Numbered from the stretch's first letter, positions 53,248-63,603 are shown. The stretch is DNA of 64,000 nt from CBDDLD01 sp965250025 (GCA_965250025.1 OZ252283.1:1550001-1614000); one strand, 5' to 3'. Made by a program: numbers and translations. Notes: generated from the sequence alone by a model not told the origin.

Positions 53248-56004
53248 GCGTTTCAAAAACCGAGCCATACTTTTACAAAAATACATTTAAAAGGATTGCG
53301 TACAAATAGCCTACACATACTTTTTGCTCTTAGTTTTACAGTGTTTATCAACACTTTTGGCTTGGCTCAGGATTTACCCAAATCCCAAACAGAGATTAAG
53401 CCAACTACCGTTAGAGATAGTACTAAAACCATAGCCGATTCGTTGATCGGCAATCCTGTTATGGTTAAAGAAATGGACACAATACGTACCGATTCTATCA
53501 AACCTAAAGCTTTTCTTGAGGATATTGTTAAGTACAAAGCCAAGGATTACGTTTCTATAAATCAAAAAGAAGAAAAGATCTATTTGTATAATGAAGCCGA
53601 AGTCTACTATCAGGACATGGAGATTACTTCCGGGATTATTGTTATCGACTATAGTAAAAATCTTATTTACGCAGGTCGTATAAAAGATTCTTCTGGGTAT
53701 TCTCAACGTCCGGTTTTCAAACAGGGCAATAATGTGGTTGAACCCGATTCTATAGTTTTCAATTCCGATACCAAGAAAGCTCTAATATTCAACTCTAGAA
53801 CCGAACAACAAGGCATGAACATATATTCACCTCGTACTAAGCGCGAGAACGATTCGGTGATTTTTATGCAAGATGCCCGTTTTACCACATCTAAGAATCT
53901 GGACGATCCTGAATATCAATTTATAGCTTCAAAAATAAAGTTGGTGCCTCAACAAAAGATTGTGGTTGGACCAACCTACATGGAGATTTATGGTGTGCCT
54001 ACTCCTATAGGAATTCCTTTTGGATATTTTCCATTGACCAAAAAACAAACTTCGGGAATCATCTTTCCTTCTTTTGGTGAGGATACCGGAAACGATCGTG
54101 GTTATTTCCTGCAAAACGGAGGGTATTATTTTGCTATTAGCGATTATCTTGATCTGGCCGTATTAGGCGATTATTATACTAATGGTAGTTATGGTTTACG
54201 ATTGGAAAGCAACTATGCAGTAAGGTATCGATTTAATGGTAACTTGAGTTTTAGGTATGAAAATCTATTGAATAGCGAACGTGGGTTCCCCGATTTTGCA
54301 CAAAATATTATTTATAACATCAGATGGTCACACAGTCAGGATAGCAAAGCGAATCCGAATTCCAGATTCTCGGCGTCTGTCAACCTTGGTAGTAGTCAGT
54401 ATTTCAGGCAATCGATCAATCAACTCAATCAATCCAACTTTTTAAATAATACGTTGGCATCATCCGTATCGTATTCCAGAACCTTTCAGGGGGATCCTCA
54501 AGTCAATGTTAGTGCTACAGCGACCCATTCGCAAAATACAAATACAGAAGCTATTAATTTAACTTTACCAACCTTACAGACCTCTGTAAGTCGTATATTT
54601 CCGTTTGCACCAAAATCGGGTTCTAAAAAAGGGATCATACAAAATATAAACCTTCAATACAATTCCAGAGCCGAATACCGTATTAATACTACCGACTCTT
54701 TATTTGGTAAAAGTGAAATGTTTGATGATGCTCTGGCCGGTATGCAACATACCATACCTATATCAACAAACTTTAAATTGTTTAAATACCTGAGTGCTAC
54801 GGCCGGAACCACTTATCAGGAAAACTGGACTTTAAAAACAATCAACCGTTCTTTTGATGAGGTCAATCAGGAAGTAGTGACTCAAGATGTTAATGGTTTT
54901 GACAGTTTTAGAACCTATAATTTTAGCGCCAGTATTGGTACAACGCTCTATGGTATTTTTGATTTTGATAAAAAGAATAAAGGCAAACTGATACAAAAGA
55001 TACGGCACGTTATGCGACCTTCGATCAGCTATTCGGTAAATCCAGCTTTTGATCAGTATTACGAAACCTTTGAGGTAATTGATGCTGATGGCAATACTAC
55101 TGCTGATCAGGAATTTACCCGATTTGAAAATTTCCTATTTGGAAGACCGGGTAATCGTTACTCCAGTAATTTAGGGATTAGCATTGGTAATAATTTTGAA
55201 GCCAAGGTACGCTCTAGAGATTCTACAGATATAGACGAACCTAAAAAGATTGTTTTACTCAACAACCTTAATTTTACCACATCTTATGATCTTGCTGCCG
55301 ATTCGTTGCAATGGAGCCCTCTGCGTATTACCGGAGGTACCAATTTATTCAACGAAAAAATGAGTGTTAATTTTGGTGCTACATTAGATCCGTATGCATT
55401 GGATAATAATAATCGTAAGATCAATACCTTTAATATCGATAATGGTGGTAGTTTATTCCGATTGACTTCAGCTAATTTAAATATCAGTTACTCATTGAAT
55501 AGCAAAAGTTTTTCAGGAAATACTACAGCTGACCAAAATGCCATTCAGGAATCTGTACGCTCTGGTGGTCGTGCCGATGATTTATTTGGGAAACCTCAGG
55601 ATTTTGCCGATCAGCGATTAAACAATGATGACGATGAAGAAGAAAAAGAGGATAATGGGCTATACAATTATGAGATCCCCTGGTCCGTACGCTTTGCTTA
55701 TGCACTTAATTATGCCAACACCACACGTCAGGATCAGATCTCATCACATTCACTGATGTTTTCAGGAGATATAGAACTTTCTCCCCGATGGTCTGTAGGT
55801 GCTTCTTCGGGTTATGATTTTTTAAATAAAGGCTTTACGTTTACCCAATTGCGTTTTGAACGTGACCTTTTGAGCTGGCGCATGAACTTTACCTGGGTAC
55901 CGTTTAGTAATCGTAGCTCTTGGAACTTTTTTATCGGGATAAAATCAAACCTCTTAAAAGATCTTAAATACGACCAGCGCCGTCAGCCGGATCGTCAATT
56001 ATAA
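53245..56004 (+). CDS. lptD: LPS-assembly outer-membrane protein LptD
   Basis: A 919-residue outer-membrane protein with a signal region (NSLHILFALSFTVFINTFGLAQ), an OstA-like N-terminal beta-jellyroll (about 90-240, with YNEAEVYYQDMEITSGIIVIDY) and a large C-terminal beta-barrel. It inserts lipopolysaccharide or lipooligosaccharide into the outer leaflet. The start is uncertain: the frame opens with TTG 53245, which overlaps a promoter box, while TTG 53296 would still give a complete signal peptide (MRTNSLHILFALSF). A Bacteroidota LptD is larger and more divergent than that of enterics, as here. Confidence 0.87.
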   Translation: MAFQKPSHTFTKIHLKGLRTNSLHILFALSFTVFINTFGLAQDLPKSQTEIKPTTVRDSTKTIADSLIGNPVMVKEMDTIRTDSIKPKAFLEDIVKYKAKDYVSINQKEEKIYLYNEAEVYYQDMEITSGIIVIDYSKNLIYAGRIKDSSGYSQRPVFKQGNNVVEPDSIVFNSDTKKALIFNSRTEQQGMNIYSPRTKRENDSVIFMQDARFTTSKNLDDPEYQFIASKIKLVPQQKIVVGPTYMEIYGVPTPIGIPFGYFPLTKKQTSGIIFPSFGEDTGNDRGYFLQNGGYYFAISDYLDLAVLGDYYTNGSYGLRLESNYAVRYRFNGNLSFRYENLLNSERGFPDFAQNIIYNIRWSHSQDSKANPNSRFSASVNLGSSQYFRQSINQLNQSNFLNNTLASSVSYSRTFQGDPQVNVSATATHSQNTNTEAINLTLPTLQTSVSRIFPFAPKSGSKKGIIQNINLQYNSRAEYRINTTDSLFGKSEMFDDALAGMQHTIPISTNFKLFKYLSATAGTTYQENWTLKTINRSFDEVNQEVVTQDVNGFDSFRTYNFSASIGTTLYGIFDFDKKNKGKLIQKIRHVMRPSISYSVNPAFDQYYETFEVIDADGNTTADQEFTRFENFLFGRPGNRYSSNLGISIGNNFEAKVRSRDSTDIDEPKKIVLLNNLNFTTSYDLAADSLQWSPLRITGGTNLFNEKMSVNFGATLDPYALDNNNRKINTFNIDNGGSLFRLTSANLNISYSLNSKSFSGNTTADQNAIQESVRSGGRADDLFGKPQDFADQRLNNDDDEEEKEDNGLYNYEIPWSVRFAYALNYANTTRQDQISSHSLMFSGDIELSPRWSVGASSGYDFLNKGFTFTQLRFERDLLSWRMNFTWVPFSNRSSWNFFIGIKSNLLKDLKYDQRRQPDRQL

Positions 56005-56018
56005 AAACATATAGATTT

Positions 56019-56399
56019 ATGAAAACCATTATCAATACACCCAATGCTCCGGCACCTATTGGTCCATATAGTCAGGCCGTACTTTCAGGAAATACATTAT
56101 ATACCTCTGGACAAATTGCCATAGACCCTGCTAATGGAGAGCTCATAACTCAAAACATTACTCTGGAAACCGAACAGGTCATGCAAAACCTTAAAGCCGT
56201 ACTACAGGCTGCAGATATGGGTTTTGAGCATGTTATTAAAAGTACTATTTTCATTAGTGACATGCACAATTTTGCAGCCATTAATGCTGTTTATGCCCAA
56301 TATTTTGATGAGGCTACCGCACCTGCTCGCGAAACCGTAGAAGTAGCCAACTTGCCTAAGTTTGTCAATGTAGAGATTAGTGTGGTAGCAGTGAAATAA
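56019..56399 (+). CDS. RidA family reactive-intermediate deaminase
   Basis: A 126-residue protein (NAPAPIGPYSQAV, TSGQIAIDP, VIKSTIFISDM, APARETVEVANLPK with the conserved Arg). RidA hydrolyses reactive enamine/imine intermediates released by PLP enzymes. The length and motifs are standard. It follows lptD by 14 bases. Confidence 0.95.
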   Translation: MKTIINTPNAPAPIGPYSQAVLSGNTLYTSGQIAIDPANGELITQNITLETEQVMQNLKAVLQAADMGFEHVIKSTIFISDMHNFAAINAVYAQYFDEATAPARETVEVANLPKFVNVEISVVAVK

Positions 56400-56427
56400 T
56401 GAAATTTGATTCTTAAGCTGTTTTAAA

Positions 56428-57204
56428 TTGACATTTAAGCTCAATACCAACGATCTCAAAACCTTTTTAGACGAAAAGGTCAACTTATATAATCTTCCTA
56501 AATTTATTGAGAGTGATCCTATACAGGTACCCCATCAGTTTTCTGATAAAGCGGATATAGAAATTGCAGGTTTTTTAACGGCTACTATTGCTTGGGGTAA
56601 TCGTAAAAGCATTATTAATAATGCCAAGCGTATGATGGATCTAATGGATCATGCGCCACACCAGTTCGTTATGCAACATCAGGAGAGTGACCTTAACACT
56701 TTTGAAGGTTTTGTACACCGAACATTTAACAGTGAGGATCTCAAGCAATTTGTAAAAAGTTTGAAATCCCTGTATGAAATCCACGGTGGTCTCGAAGCTG
56801 TATTTCAACGTTATGCTGATAGTGACTCTCTTCAATTGGCCATTCATCATTTTAAAGCCCATTTTTTCGAACAACCGCATTTGGCACGCAGTACCAAACA
56901 TGTCAGTGATCCATTAAAGAATTCGGCAGCTAAACGAATTAACATGTTTTTGCGTTGGATGGTACGTCAGGATAATGCCGGTGTGGATTTTGGTATATGG
57001 AATAGCCTATCTTCTGCCCAATTGAGTTGTCCACTCGATGTTCATTCGGGGAATGTGGCTCGAAAACTTGGACTACTTACCCGCAAACAGAACGATGCCA
57101 AAGCTTTAGTAGAACTGGATAGTAACTTAAGAACGTTAGACCCAAGAGACCCTGTAAAGTATGACTTCGCACTTTTTGGTTTGGGTGTATTTGAAGGTTT
57201 TTAA
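56428..57204 (+). CDS. TIGR02757 (DUF2400) family protein
   Basis: A 258-residue protein of a family common in Bacteroidota (IEIAGFLTATIAWGNRKSII; PLDVHSGNVARKLGLLTRKQNDAKAL; DPVKYDFALFGLGVFEGF). The function is not known. TTG 56428 is the only available start because the frame is closed by TGA at 56407 and contains no ATG before the conserved region. It follows RidA by 28 bases. Confidence 0.87.
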   Translation: MTFKLNTNDLKTFLDEKVNLYNLPKFIESDPIQVPHQFSDKADIEIAGFLTATIAWGNRKSIINNAKRMMDLMDHAPHQFVMQHQESDLNTFEGFVHRTFNSEDLKQFVKSLKSLYEIHGGLEAVFQRYADSDSLQLAIHHFKAHFFEQPHLARSTKHVSDPLKNSAAKRINMFLRWMVRQDNAGVDFGIWNSLSSAQLSCPLDVHSGNVARKLGLLTRKQNDAKALVELDSNLRTLDPRDPVKYDFALFGLGVFEGF

Positions 57205-57267
57205 GAGATTACCGCGAAAACCTCGTTATATTCCGTTTCTATCACAATGATCGATTAATACATAAAA

Positions 57268-57295
57268 AAAGACCTCCAATATAAAGGAGGTCTTT
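57268..57295. terminator. Bidirectional terminator
   Basis: Perfect 10-base arms AAAGACCTCC and GGAGGTCTTT with A/T runs outside, between the convergent TIGR02757 and M61 genes. Confidence 0.85.
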
Positions 57296-57328
57296 GATAC
57301 TATAATTATGTCGTATGCTAATTCTTAA

Positions 57329-59218
57329 TTAACCTTTTAACCAAGCATTTCGAGTTGCTATTTGGGCATCAGTTGCATTGTCATCCTCTACAATAGATTC
57401 GCTCATAGCATAAGCCTGAGTCAGTTTGGTTTTGATCGTTACTGGTTCACCGTTACGCTCTAATGTCATTTCAAGATCTTGTCCCGGCTGCCATTGAAAC
57501 ATCCCACCAATTATTTGTTGTGCATTAGCCAAAGTTAATGCTGTGCCATTTACTGTTTTTATCACATCATTTGCCTGAATGCCCTGCTCTGCCCAAAATG
57601 AATTGTCTAAAGCCTTTTCAGAGAAGAATATTTTTCCTTTTTCCTGATCAGCACCAAAGATGAACTCGCCTCCTGCTTGTATGTAATTGGTTTCCACCTT
57701 ACTCTTACCCATTTTTAAACCGACATACTCTAAAATGTCCCCATAATTAATTGGCGTATCTCCAACCACATGGGTATTTAAAAAGTCGGCCACACTAGGA
57801 TAGGTCATTTCTGTGATCTCTGCAATAATATTATCGTCTACAAATGGTTTATTCTTACCGTATTTGCTAGACAGCTCTTTCATTAATGATAACATACTAC
57901 GATTACCGTTACTCTCTTTACGCATTAAAATATCAATACACATGCCTATCAATGCACCTTTTTGATATACATTAAAGTAATTAGATGCATAGGGCTCTTC
58001 TAAAATATTTTCACTCATTACGGTAAAACTCATGGCATCATCCATACGTCTGGAGATGTTAATCTTATCCATCATAGTATTATAAAACTTGCTATTATTC
58101 ATTAAGCCTTCATAAACTTGAAAATGTTGTGCAAAATATTCCGTAACACCTTCATACATCCATAGGTGCTTTGAAAACGTTGGTTGATTATAATCAAAAT
58201 AGTGAACGTCTTCCGAGTGCACCGATAAAGGGGTCACAATATGAAAGAACTCATGAGCAACCACGTCGATCATTGAGCTTGCCAATCCATCTGCAGATGA
58301 AGCCTCCGGTAATACTACCACAGTGGAAGTGTGATGTTCTAAAGCACCAAAACCTTTTGGTGAGGTATCAGCACCATCTGATAAATACAAATAGATATCG
58401 TAGCGTGGTGTACTGTTAACATCGCCTAAATATGCTTTCTGCGCTTCCATCATTTTAAACATGGTATCTTTTAAACTCGCTGCCGTGTGCGTCCCATTTG
58501 GTGAATACACACTTAAAACGATCTTAATGTCACCTACCATAAATTCTTCAACATCCAATTCGCCATACATCATTGGGTTATCGGTAATGTCAAAGTAACG
58601 TGGTGCAAAATAACTACTGGTAATGCTTTTACCGTCAGGAGCTGTTTTTTGTCCTTTATCTTCTAATGCAGATGTTCTTATGAAATTTGCAGGTGCTGTA
58701 ACGTCTAAAGCGTACTGATTATTCTTAAGCGAATCGAAATACCCAATAAAACCGTGTAAGTTCAAGACATAGTTTTTAGGCTCTATATTAGTTCCTGCCG
58801 GTGAAAACGGAACTTCTCCTCCGATACCTCCGGTAACTTCCACATCAAAAGTATCGTTCACATTGTAAGTGATCTTATCTAAGTTAGTGGCATTGCTTAT
58901 GGTCCAGGTGTTGGTATCAACTTTCTCTACAGGTAGTGCCTTACCTTCATAATCCAAAGCCTTAAAATCGTCAATATATCGTCCAAAATTACTAATAGAG
59001 TATGTTCCCTGTACAACTCTTGGTAGTCTATAGGTTACGGTTTCTTGTGAAAAACGACCCGGATTGATTACAACTGGAGCTTTATCGTCAACGATCTTCG
59101 TAAGATCTATAGCCGTAGCAATAGGGTTATTTGCTGCCGAATCGTCTGTCTTTGGTTTTGACGGTCCGCAGGCCACAAGAGCGGCACTTAAACTGATAAT
59201 AGTAAGGATATGTTTCAT
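57329..59218 (-). CDS. M61 family metallopeptidase with PDZ domain, lipoprotein
   Basis: A 629-residue glycyl-aminopeptidase-like protein. The lipobox LVAC anchors it to a membrane. The zinc motif His322-Glu323-x2-His326 (AHEFFH) and downstream Glu356 or Glu360 (EGVTEYFA) form the gluzincin site, with GALEH (291-295) before it. A PDZ domain lies at about 525-605. M61 enzymes remove N-terminal residues, typically Gly or Ala, from peptides. A promoter box lies 32 bases upstream. Confidence 0.93.
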   Translation of the reverse strand: MKHILTIISLSAALVACGPSKPKTDDSAANNPIATAIDLTKIVDDKAPVVINPGRFSQETVTYRLPRVVQGTYSISNFGRYIDDFKALDYEGKALPVEKVDTNTWTISNATNLDKITYNVNDTFDVEVTGGIGGEVPFSPAGTNIEPKNYVLNLHGFIGYFDSLKNNQYALDVTAPANFIRTSALEDKGQKTAPDGKSITSSYFAPRYFDITDNPMMYGELDVEEFMVGDIKIVLSVYSPNGTHTAASLKDTMFKMMEAQKAYLGDVNSTPRYDIYLYLSDGADTSPKGFGALEHHTSTVVVLPEASSADGLASSMIDVVAHEFFHIVTPLSVHSEDVHYFDYNQPTFSKHLWMYEGVTEYFAQHFQVYEGLMNNSKFYNTMMDKINISRRMDDAMSFTVMSENILEEPYASNYFNVYQKGALIGMCIDILMRKESNGNRSMLSLMKELSSKYGKNKPFVDDNIIAEITEMTYPSVADFLNTHVVGDTPINYGDILEYVGLKMGKSKVETNYIQAGGEFIFGADQEKGKIFFSEKALDNSFWAEQGIQANDVIKTVNGTALTLANAQQIIGGMFQWQPGQDLEMTLERNGEPVTIKTKLTQAYAMSESIVEDDNATDAQIATRNAWLKG

Positions 59219-59249
59219 GATTGTAAATAAAAATTTTATACTTGACGCG

Positions 59250-59257
59250 CAAATCTA
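59250..59257 (-). promoter_or_regulatory. -7 promoter box (TAGATTTG) of the M61 gene
   Basis: A minus-strand TAnnTTTG match 32 bases before ATG 59218. Confidence 0.5.
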
Positions 59258-59318
59258 CAATCTGTTACAGTCAAAACCCTAAAGGTTTTGTTAAAATCAG
59301 GTTTGTTATATTCGTAGC

Positions 59319-60326
59319 ATGGAGCAGCCGTTGGTTAGTATACTTACACCTTTTAAAAACACTTCTGAATATTTGGAGGCTTGTTTAGACTCCATTTTGA
59401 TACAATCGTATACTAATTGGGAACTGCTCATTATCGATGACTGGTCAACCGACAATTCTTATACTATTGTTGACGAGTACCAACAAAAAGATTCCAGAAT
59501 TCGACTCTTTAAGAATAAAGGACAAGGCATTATTGAAGCTTTAAGAACTGCATATCATAAAGCCAATGGACAACTCATTACCCGCATGGATAGTGATGAT
59601 ATCATGACGTCTGATAAGCTAAAAATAATGGTGAATAGTCTTAATACTTATGGTCGAGGCCATGTGGCAGTCGGAAAGGTTAAATATTTTAGTGATGTGG
59701 GTATCAGTGATGGTTATAGCCGTTATGAAATTTGGCTAAACGCTTTAACTGAACAGGGAAGTAACTACGCTGAGATCTATAAAGAGTGTGTCATTCCCTC
59801 ACCTTGCTGGATGCTTTACAAAGAAGATCTCGACCGATGTGGTGCTTTCTTGCCTAATCGTTATCCTGAGGATTACGATTTGACCTTTCGTTTTTATGAG
59901 GCACAATTAAAATGCATTCCCTGTGATAAAGTACTTCATCTATGGAGAGATTACAGCACTAGAACTTCTAGAACTCATGAGCATTATGCGCAGAATTATT
60001 TTTTAGAGATCAAACTGCATTATTTTTTAAAGTTAGATTATAAGCCCTCTGCAGACCTGGTGGTATGGGGTGCTGGTTTTAAAGGTAAAACCATTGCCAA
60101 ATCCTTAATTGATCAGAATATTGAATTTTACTGGATATGCGATAATCCAAAAAAAATTGGAAAAGACATCTACGGTAAAACCCTTTTAGGGTTTGAATAT
60201 ATTCAAAGTTTGGAAACTCTTCAAAGTATTGTAACCGTGGCTAATGAAGCCGAGCAACAAACCATTAAAGCCTATCTGAATACACAGAAATTGGTGGGCA
60301 TGAAAGATTATTTCTTTTTCTGTTGA
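59319..60326 (+). CDS. Family 2 glycosyltransferase with Rossmann-like C-terminal domain
   Basis: A 335-residue protein. The GT2 domain (about 1-225) has VSILTPFKN, the donor-site Asp pair LLIIDDWSTD and the DxD-like RMDSDD. A C-terminal segment (about 245-335) begins with VVWGAGFKGKTIAKSL, a nucleotide-binding Gly-rich loop of Rossmann type, an unusual addition. It transfers a sugar from an activated donor to a glycan or lipid; the target is unknown. A weak promoter (TTTG at 59287, TATATTCG at 59307) precedes it. Confidence 0.9.
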   Translation: MEQPLVSILTPFKNTSEYLEACLDSILIQSYTNWELLIIDDWSTDNSYTIVDEYQQKDSRIRLFKNKGQGIIEALRTAYHKANGQLITRMDSDDIMTSDKLKIMVNSLNTYGRGHVAVGKVKYFSDVGISDGYSRYEIWLNALTEQGSNYAEIYKECVIPSPCWMLYKEDLDRCGAFLPNRYPEDYDLTFRFYEAQLKCIPCDKVLHLWRDYSTRTSRTHEHYAQNYFLEIKLHYFLKLDYKPSADLVVWGAGFKGKTIAKSLIDQNIEFYWICDNPKKIGKDIYGKTLLGFEYIQSLETLQSIVTVANEAEQQTIKAYLNTQKLVGMKDYFFFC

Positions 60327-60381
60327 GCTCTAAAACGTTAAAATTCTCAAAACCGAATAAATATTTTTATCCGGCATTGCA

Positions 60382-60389
60382 TATATTTG
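60382..60389 (+). promoter_or_regulatory. -7 promoter box (TATATTTG)
   Basis: A TAnnTTTG match 30 bases before ATG 60419. It probably drives the BatA-type, dihydroorotase-like and membrane-protein genes, which overlap each other. Confidence 0.5.
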
Positions 60390-60418
60390 ACATTATAATA
60401 TCTTATCAATAGACCTGA

Positions 60419-62347
60419 ATGCAGTTTAAACACCCTGAAATTCTTTATGCCTTACTCCTACTGCTCATTCCTGTTATTATACATTTATTTCAGCTAAGAC
60501 GATTCCAAAAGGTAGACTTTACTAATGTTAAGTTTCTTAAAAATGTTGAACTGCAGACCCGTAAAAGTTCTCAGATCAAAAAATGGTTAACCTTACTCAC
60601 ACGTTTAGGTATCATGGCTTGTATCGTGCTTGCTTTTGCTCAACCCTATATTTCCGATTCTGAAAACTTCAATACTAAAAATGAGATGGTCATTTATATT
60701 GATAACTCACACAGTATGCAAGCTAAAGGGGTTAATGGCAGTCTGCTTAATGAAGCCATTCAGGATCTAATAGGCAACTTGAATGAAGACGAAACTGTGA
60801 CCATATTTACCAATGATAAGGTTTTTAGGGATGTCTCGGTGAAAGCTATCAGTAACGAGCTAATTCAATTGCCTTACTCCAACGATCAGTTATCCTACGA
60901 ATCGGTATATCTGAAGGGCAAGCAATTCTTTTCAAAGGATGCTAATGCCATTCGCAATTTGATTCTATTATCCGATTTTCAACAACGAAAATCGGGTCTA
61001 GATTTCAATAAGGATACTTCGATCGCTTTAAAACTGGTACAAGCAAAACCTGTAGTGCAAAGTAATATCAGCATAGACAGCACATATATCAATACCGTTA
61101 ACAATAACAAGGAACTTAATGTGGTGTTGTCTACGAATAGCAGTACACCCCAGGATGTTTCTATTGCGTTATATAATAACGATCAACTTTTGGCTAAAAC
61201 AGCGGTTGCCGTGAAACGAGATGATAAGGCTACGGCCATGTTTACACTCCCGGAAAACAATGTATTTAATGGCAAACTTATGGTAGAAGATGCCAGTTTA
61301 CAGTACGACAACACCCTATATTTTAATTTAAATACTCAGTCTAAAATCAAGGTATTAGGTATAAACGATAAGGCTTCTGATAATTTTTTAAAGAAGCTCT
61401 ATACTGATGATGAATTTGCTTATACGTCTTCTGCTATTGATGCGTTAAACTATAGCTTGATCGCAGATCAGAATTTGATTGTGTTGAATGAACTTGATGA
61501 GATTCCTAGTACCCTATCTACAGCGTTAAAAGCGTTTAGAAATGACGGAGGTAACATATTAATTATTCCTTCAATCAACGTAACTATAGAGTCTTATAAT
61601 CAATTCTTTACATCGAATAACATTAATCAGTATAACGCTTATATCGATGCCGAAAAACGTGTCACAAACATCAATTACGATCATCCCATATTATCTGACG
61701 CATTTTATAAACGTGTGACTAATTTTCAGTATCCAAAAGTAAATACATATTATACATTTAGCACTAATAACAATACCATTCTAAGCTTTGAAGACGGCGC
61801 TTCGTTTTTAGTAGGCTTGGATGATGTATTTGTATTCTCGGGAGCTATTAATAACGACAACAGTAATTTTAAAAACTCACCACTCATAGTACCTGTGTTA
61901 TATAATATTGCCAAGCAAAGTATTAAGTTGCCCCGACTGTATTACACTATTGGATCGCCTAATACGATTGAGATCAAAACCATACTCGATCAAGATGATA
62001 TCCTCTCTCTTGATGATGGCACTCATATGGTTATTCCTCAGCAACGTACTTATAGTAATAAAGTATCGATTATGACAGATGAATATCCCGACACACCCGG
62101 TATTATAAATGTGATCAGTAAATCTGAAACGCTTCAAAAATTGAGCTTTAATACTAACAGAAATGAAAGCCAACTGACCTATCTGGATATGAATGGCTTA
62201 AATAATGTAACTGTAGATAATAAATTATCCTCAGCTATAGCTACGGTAAAAAGTAATACAAATGTTAACGAGCTATGGAAATGGTTTGTTATTTTTGCAC
62301 TGGCTTTCTTAATTACAGAAATGCTAATTTTAAAGTATCTTAAATGA
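60419..62347 (+). CDS. BatA-domain/VWA-like membrane protein
   Basis: A 642-residue protein with an N-terminal BatA domain (FKHPEILYALLLLLIPVIIHLFQLRRF and the second helix around residues 60-80), a von Willebrand A-like domain (about 95-200, MVIYIDNSHSMQA with the metal-site Asp-x-Ser-x-Ser), a large periplasmic region and a final membrane helix (FVIFALAFLITEMLIL). It belongs to the Bat/aerotolerance-related group. Its stop overlaps the next start (ATGA). Confidence 0.9.
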   Translation: MQFKHPEILYALLLLLIPVIIHLFQLRRFQKVDFTNVKFLKNVELQTRKSSQIKKWLTLLTRLGIMACIVLAFAQPYISDSENFNTKNEMVIYIDNSHSMQAKGVNGSLLNEAIQDLIGNLNEDETVTIFTNDKVFRDVSVKAISNELIQLPYSNDQLSYESVYLKGKQFFSKDANAIRNLILLSDFQQRKSGLDFNKDTSIALKLVQAKPVVQSNISIDSTYINTVNNNKELNVVLSTNSSTPQDVSIALYNNDQLLAKTAVAVKRDDKATAMFTLPENNVFNGKLMVEDASLQYDNTLYFNLNTQSKIKVLGINDKASDNFLKKLYTDDEFAYTSSAIDALNYSLIADQNLIVLNELDEIPSTLSTALKAFRNDGGNILIIPSINVTIESYNQFFTSNNINQYNAYIDAEKRVTNINYDHPILSDAFYKRVTNFQYPKVNTYYTFSTNNNTILSFEDGASFLVGLDDVFVFSGAINNDNSNFKNSPLIVPVLYNIAKQSIKLPRLYYTIGSPNTIEIKTILDQDDILSLDDGTHMVIPQQRTYSNKVSIMTDEYPDTPGIINVISKSETLQKLSFNTNRNESQLTYLDMNGLNNVTVDNKLSSAIATVKSNTNVNELWKWFVIFALAFLITEMLILKYLK

Positions 62348-63603
62348 ATGCACTCCTGAAATCTGCAACCATCGTTGATTCTAAAAGTGATTTTCACAAT
62401 CAAAAGGTTGATATTTTAATAGAGAACGGAACCATTGTTAAAATTTCTAAACGCATTTCCAACCCCAATCATTACACTGAAATTAAATTACCCAATTTGC
62501 ACGTCTCTCAGGGATGGTTTGATAGTAGTGTGTCGTTTGGAGAACCCGGTTATGAAGAAAGAGAAACTCTGAAAAACGGATTGCATACTGCAGCTTTGTC
62601 TGGCTTTACGGATGTTGCTGTAAATGCCAATACGTATCCCGTAATCGATAGTAATACAGACGTTACCTTTTTACGGTCAAAAGCACATGATCATGCTGTA
62701 AACCTCCATCCCTACGGTGCTCTTACTAAAGAAAGCAAAGGCACAGATCTGGCAGAGCTTTTTGATATGAAAAGCGCAGGAGCAATAGCATTTAGTGACT
62801 ATCAAAGACCTATAACTAACCCTAATCTCACTAAAATTGCTTTGCAATACGCTGCTGGTTTTGATGGTTTGATATGTTCATTTCCTCAGGAGTCTAAAAT
62901 TACGGGCTTAGGGGTAATGAATGAGCATATTACCAGTACCAGAATAGGACTTAAAGGTAATCCTGCTTTGGCTGAAGACCTACAGATCGCCCGCGATTTA
63001 TTTATTTTAGAATATACTGGTGGTAAATTGCATATTCCTACCATTTCTACAGCAAAATCAGTATCACTGATACGAGAAGCTAAATCTAAGAAATTAGATG
63101 TCAGTTGTAGCGTTGCTATCCATAACCTGTATTTTGAAGATACTGTGCTTGAAGATTTTAATACCAATTATAAGGTAATGCCACCATTACGTACTAAAGT
63201 AGATATCGATGCACTTATCGATGGGGTAAAAGACGGTACTATTGATATGGTGACTTCAGATCATAACCCCATGGATATTGAACTTAAAAAAGTAGAATTT
63301 GATCATGCCAAATATGGCACTATAGGTCTTGAATCTGCTTTTGGTGCATTGCAAAACCTATTTACATTAAAAAAGACTATTGGCCTTTTAACACAGGGTA
63401 GAGATCGATTTAAAATCAAATCATCATCTATAAACACAGGTGAACCTGCTCAATTGAGTTTATTTGATCCGGATGCCTTATCTACTTTTACCGAAGATGA
63501 TATCATTTCAAAATCAAAAAACAGTGCTTTTCTTGGTCAAACACTTAAAGGAAAAGTGTATGGTATCATTGCGAATAACAAAATAGAAATTACTCATGAC
63601 TGA
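62344..63603 (+). CDS. Dihydroorotase-like protein lacking the metal-binding HxH
   Basis: A 419-residue amidohydrolase-fold protein most like class I dihydroorotase (SGFTDVAVNANTYPVIDS, KVMPPLRTK, TSDHNPMD). The metal ligands are altered: the usual D-x-H-x-H-x-R reads Asp-Ser-Ser-Val-Ser-Phe, and a later His of HxHxST reads HIPTIST. The catalytic Asp in TSDHNP remains. It is probably a non-catalytic PyrC homologue like those that hold aspartate carbamoyltransferase in a complex, so it may not be the working dihydroorotase. It overlaps the gene before and after. Confidence 0.85.
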   Translation: MNALLKSATIVDSKSDFHNQKVDILIENGTIVKISKRISNPNHYTEIKLPNLHVSQGWFDSSVSFGEPGYEERETLKNGLHTAALSGFTDVAVNANTYPVIDSNTDVTFLRSKAHDHAVNLHPYGALTKESKGTDLAELFDMKSAGAIAFSDYQRPITNPNLTKIALQYAAGFDGLICSFPQESKITGLGVMNEHITSTRIGLKGNPALAEDLQIARDLFILEYTGGKLHIPTISTAKSVSLIREAKSKKLDVSCSVAIHNLYFEDTVLEDFNTNYKVMPPLRTKVDIDALIDGVKDGTIDMVTSDHNPMDIELKKVEFDHAKYGTIGLESAFGALQNLFTLKKTIGLLTQGRDRFKIKSSSINTGEPAQLSLFDPDALSTFTEDDIISKSKNSAFLGQTLKGKVYGIIANNKIEITHD

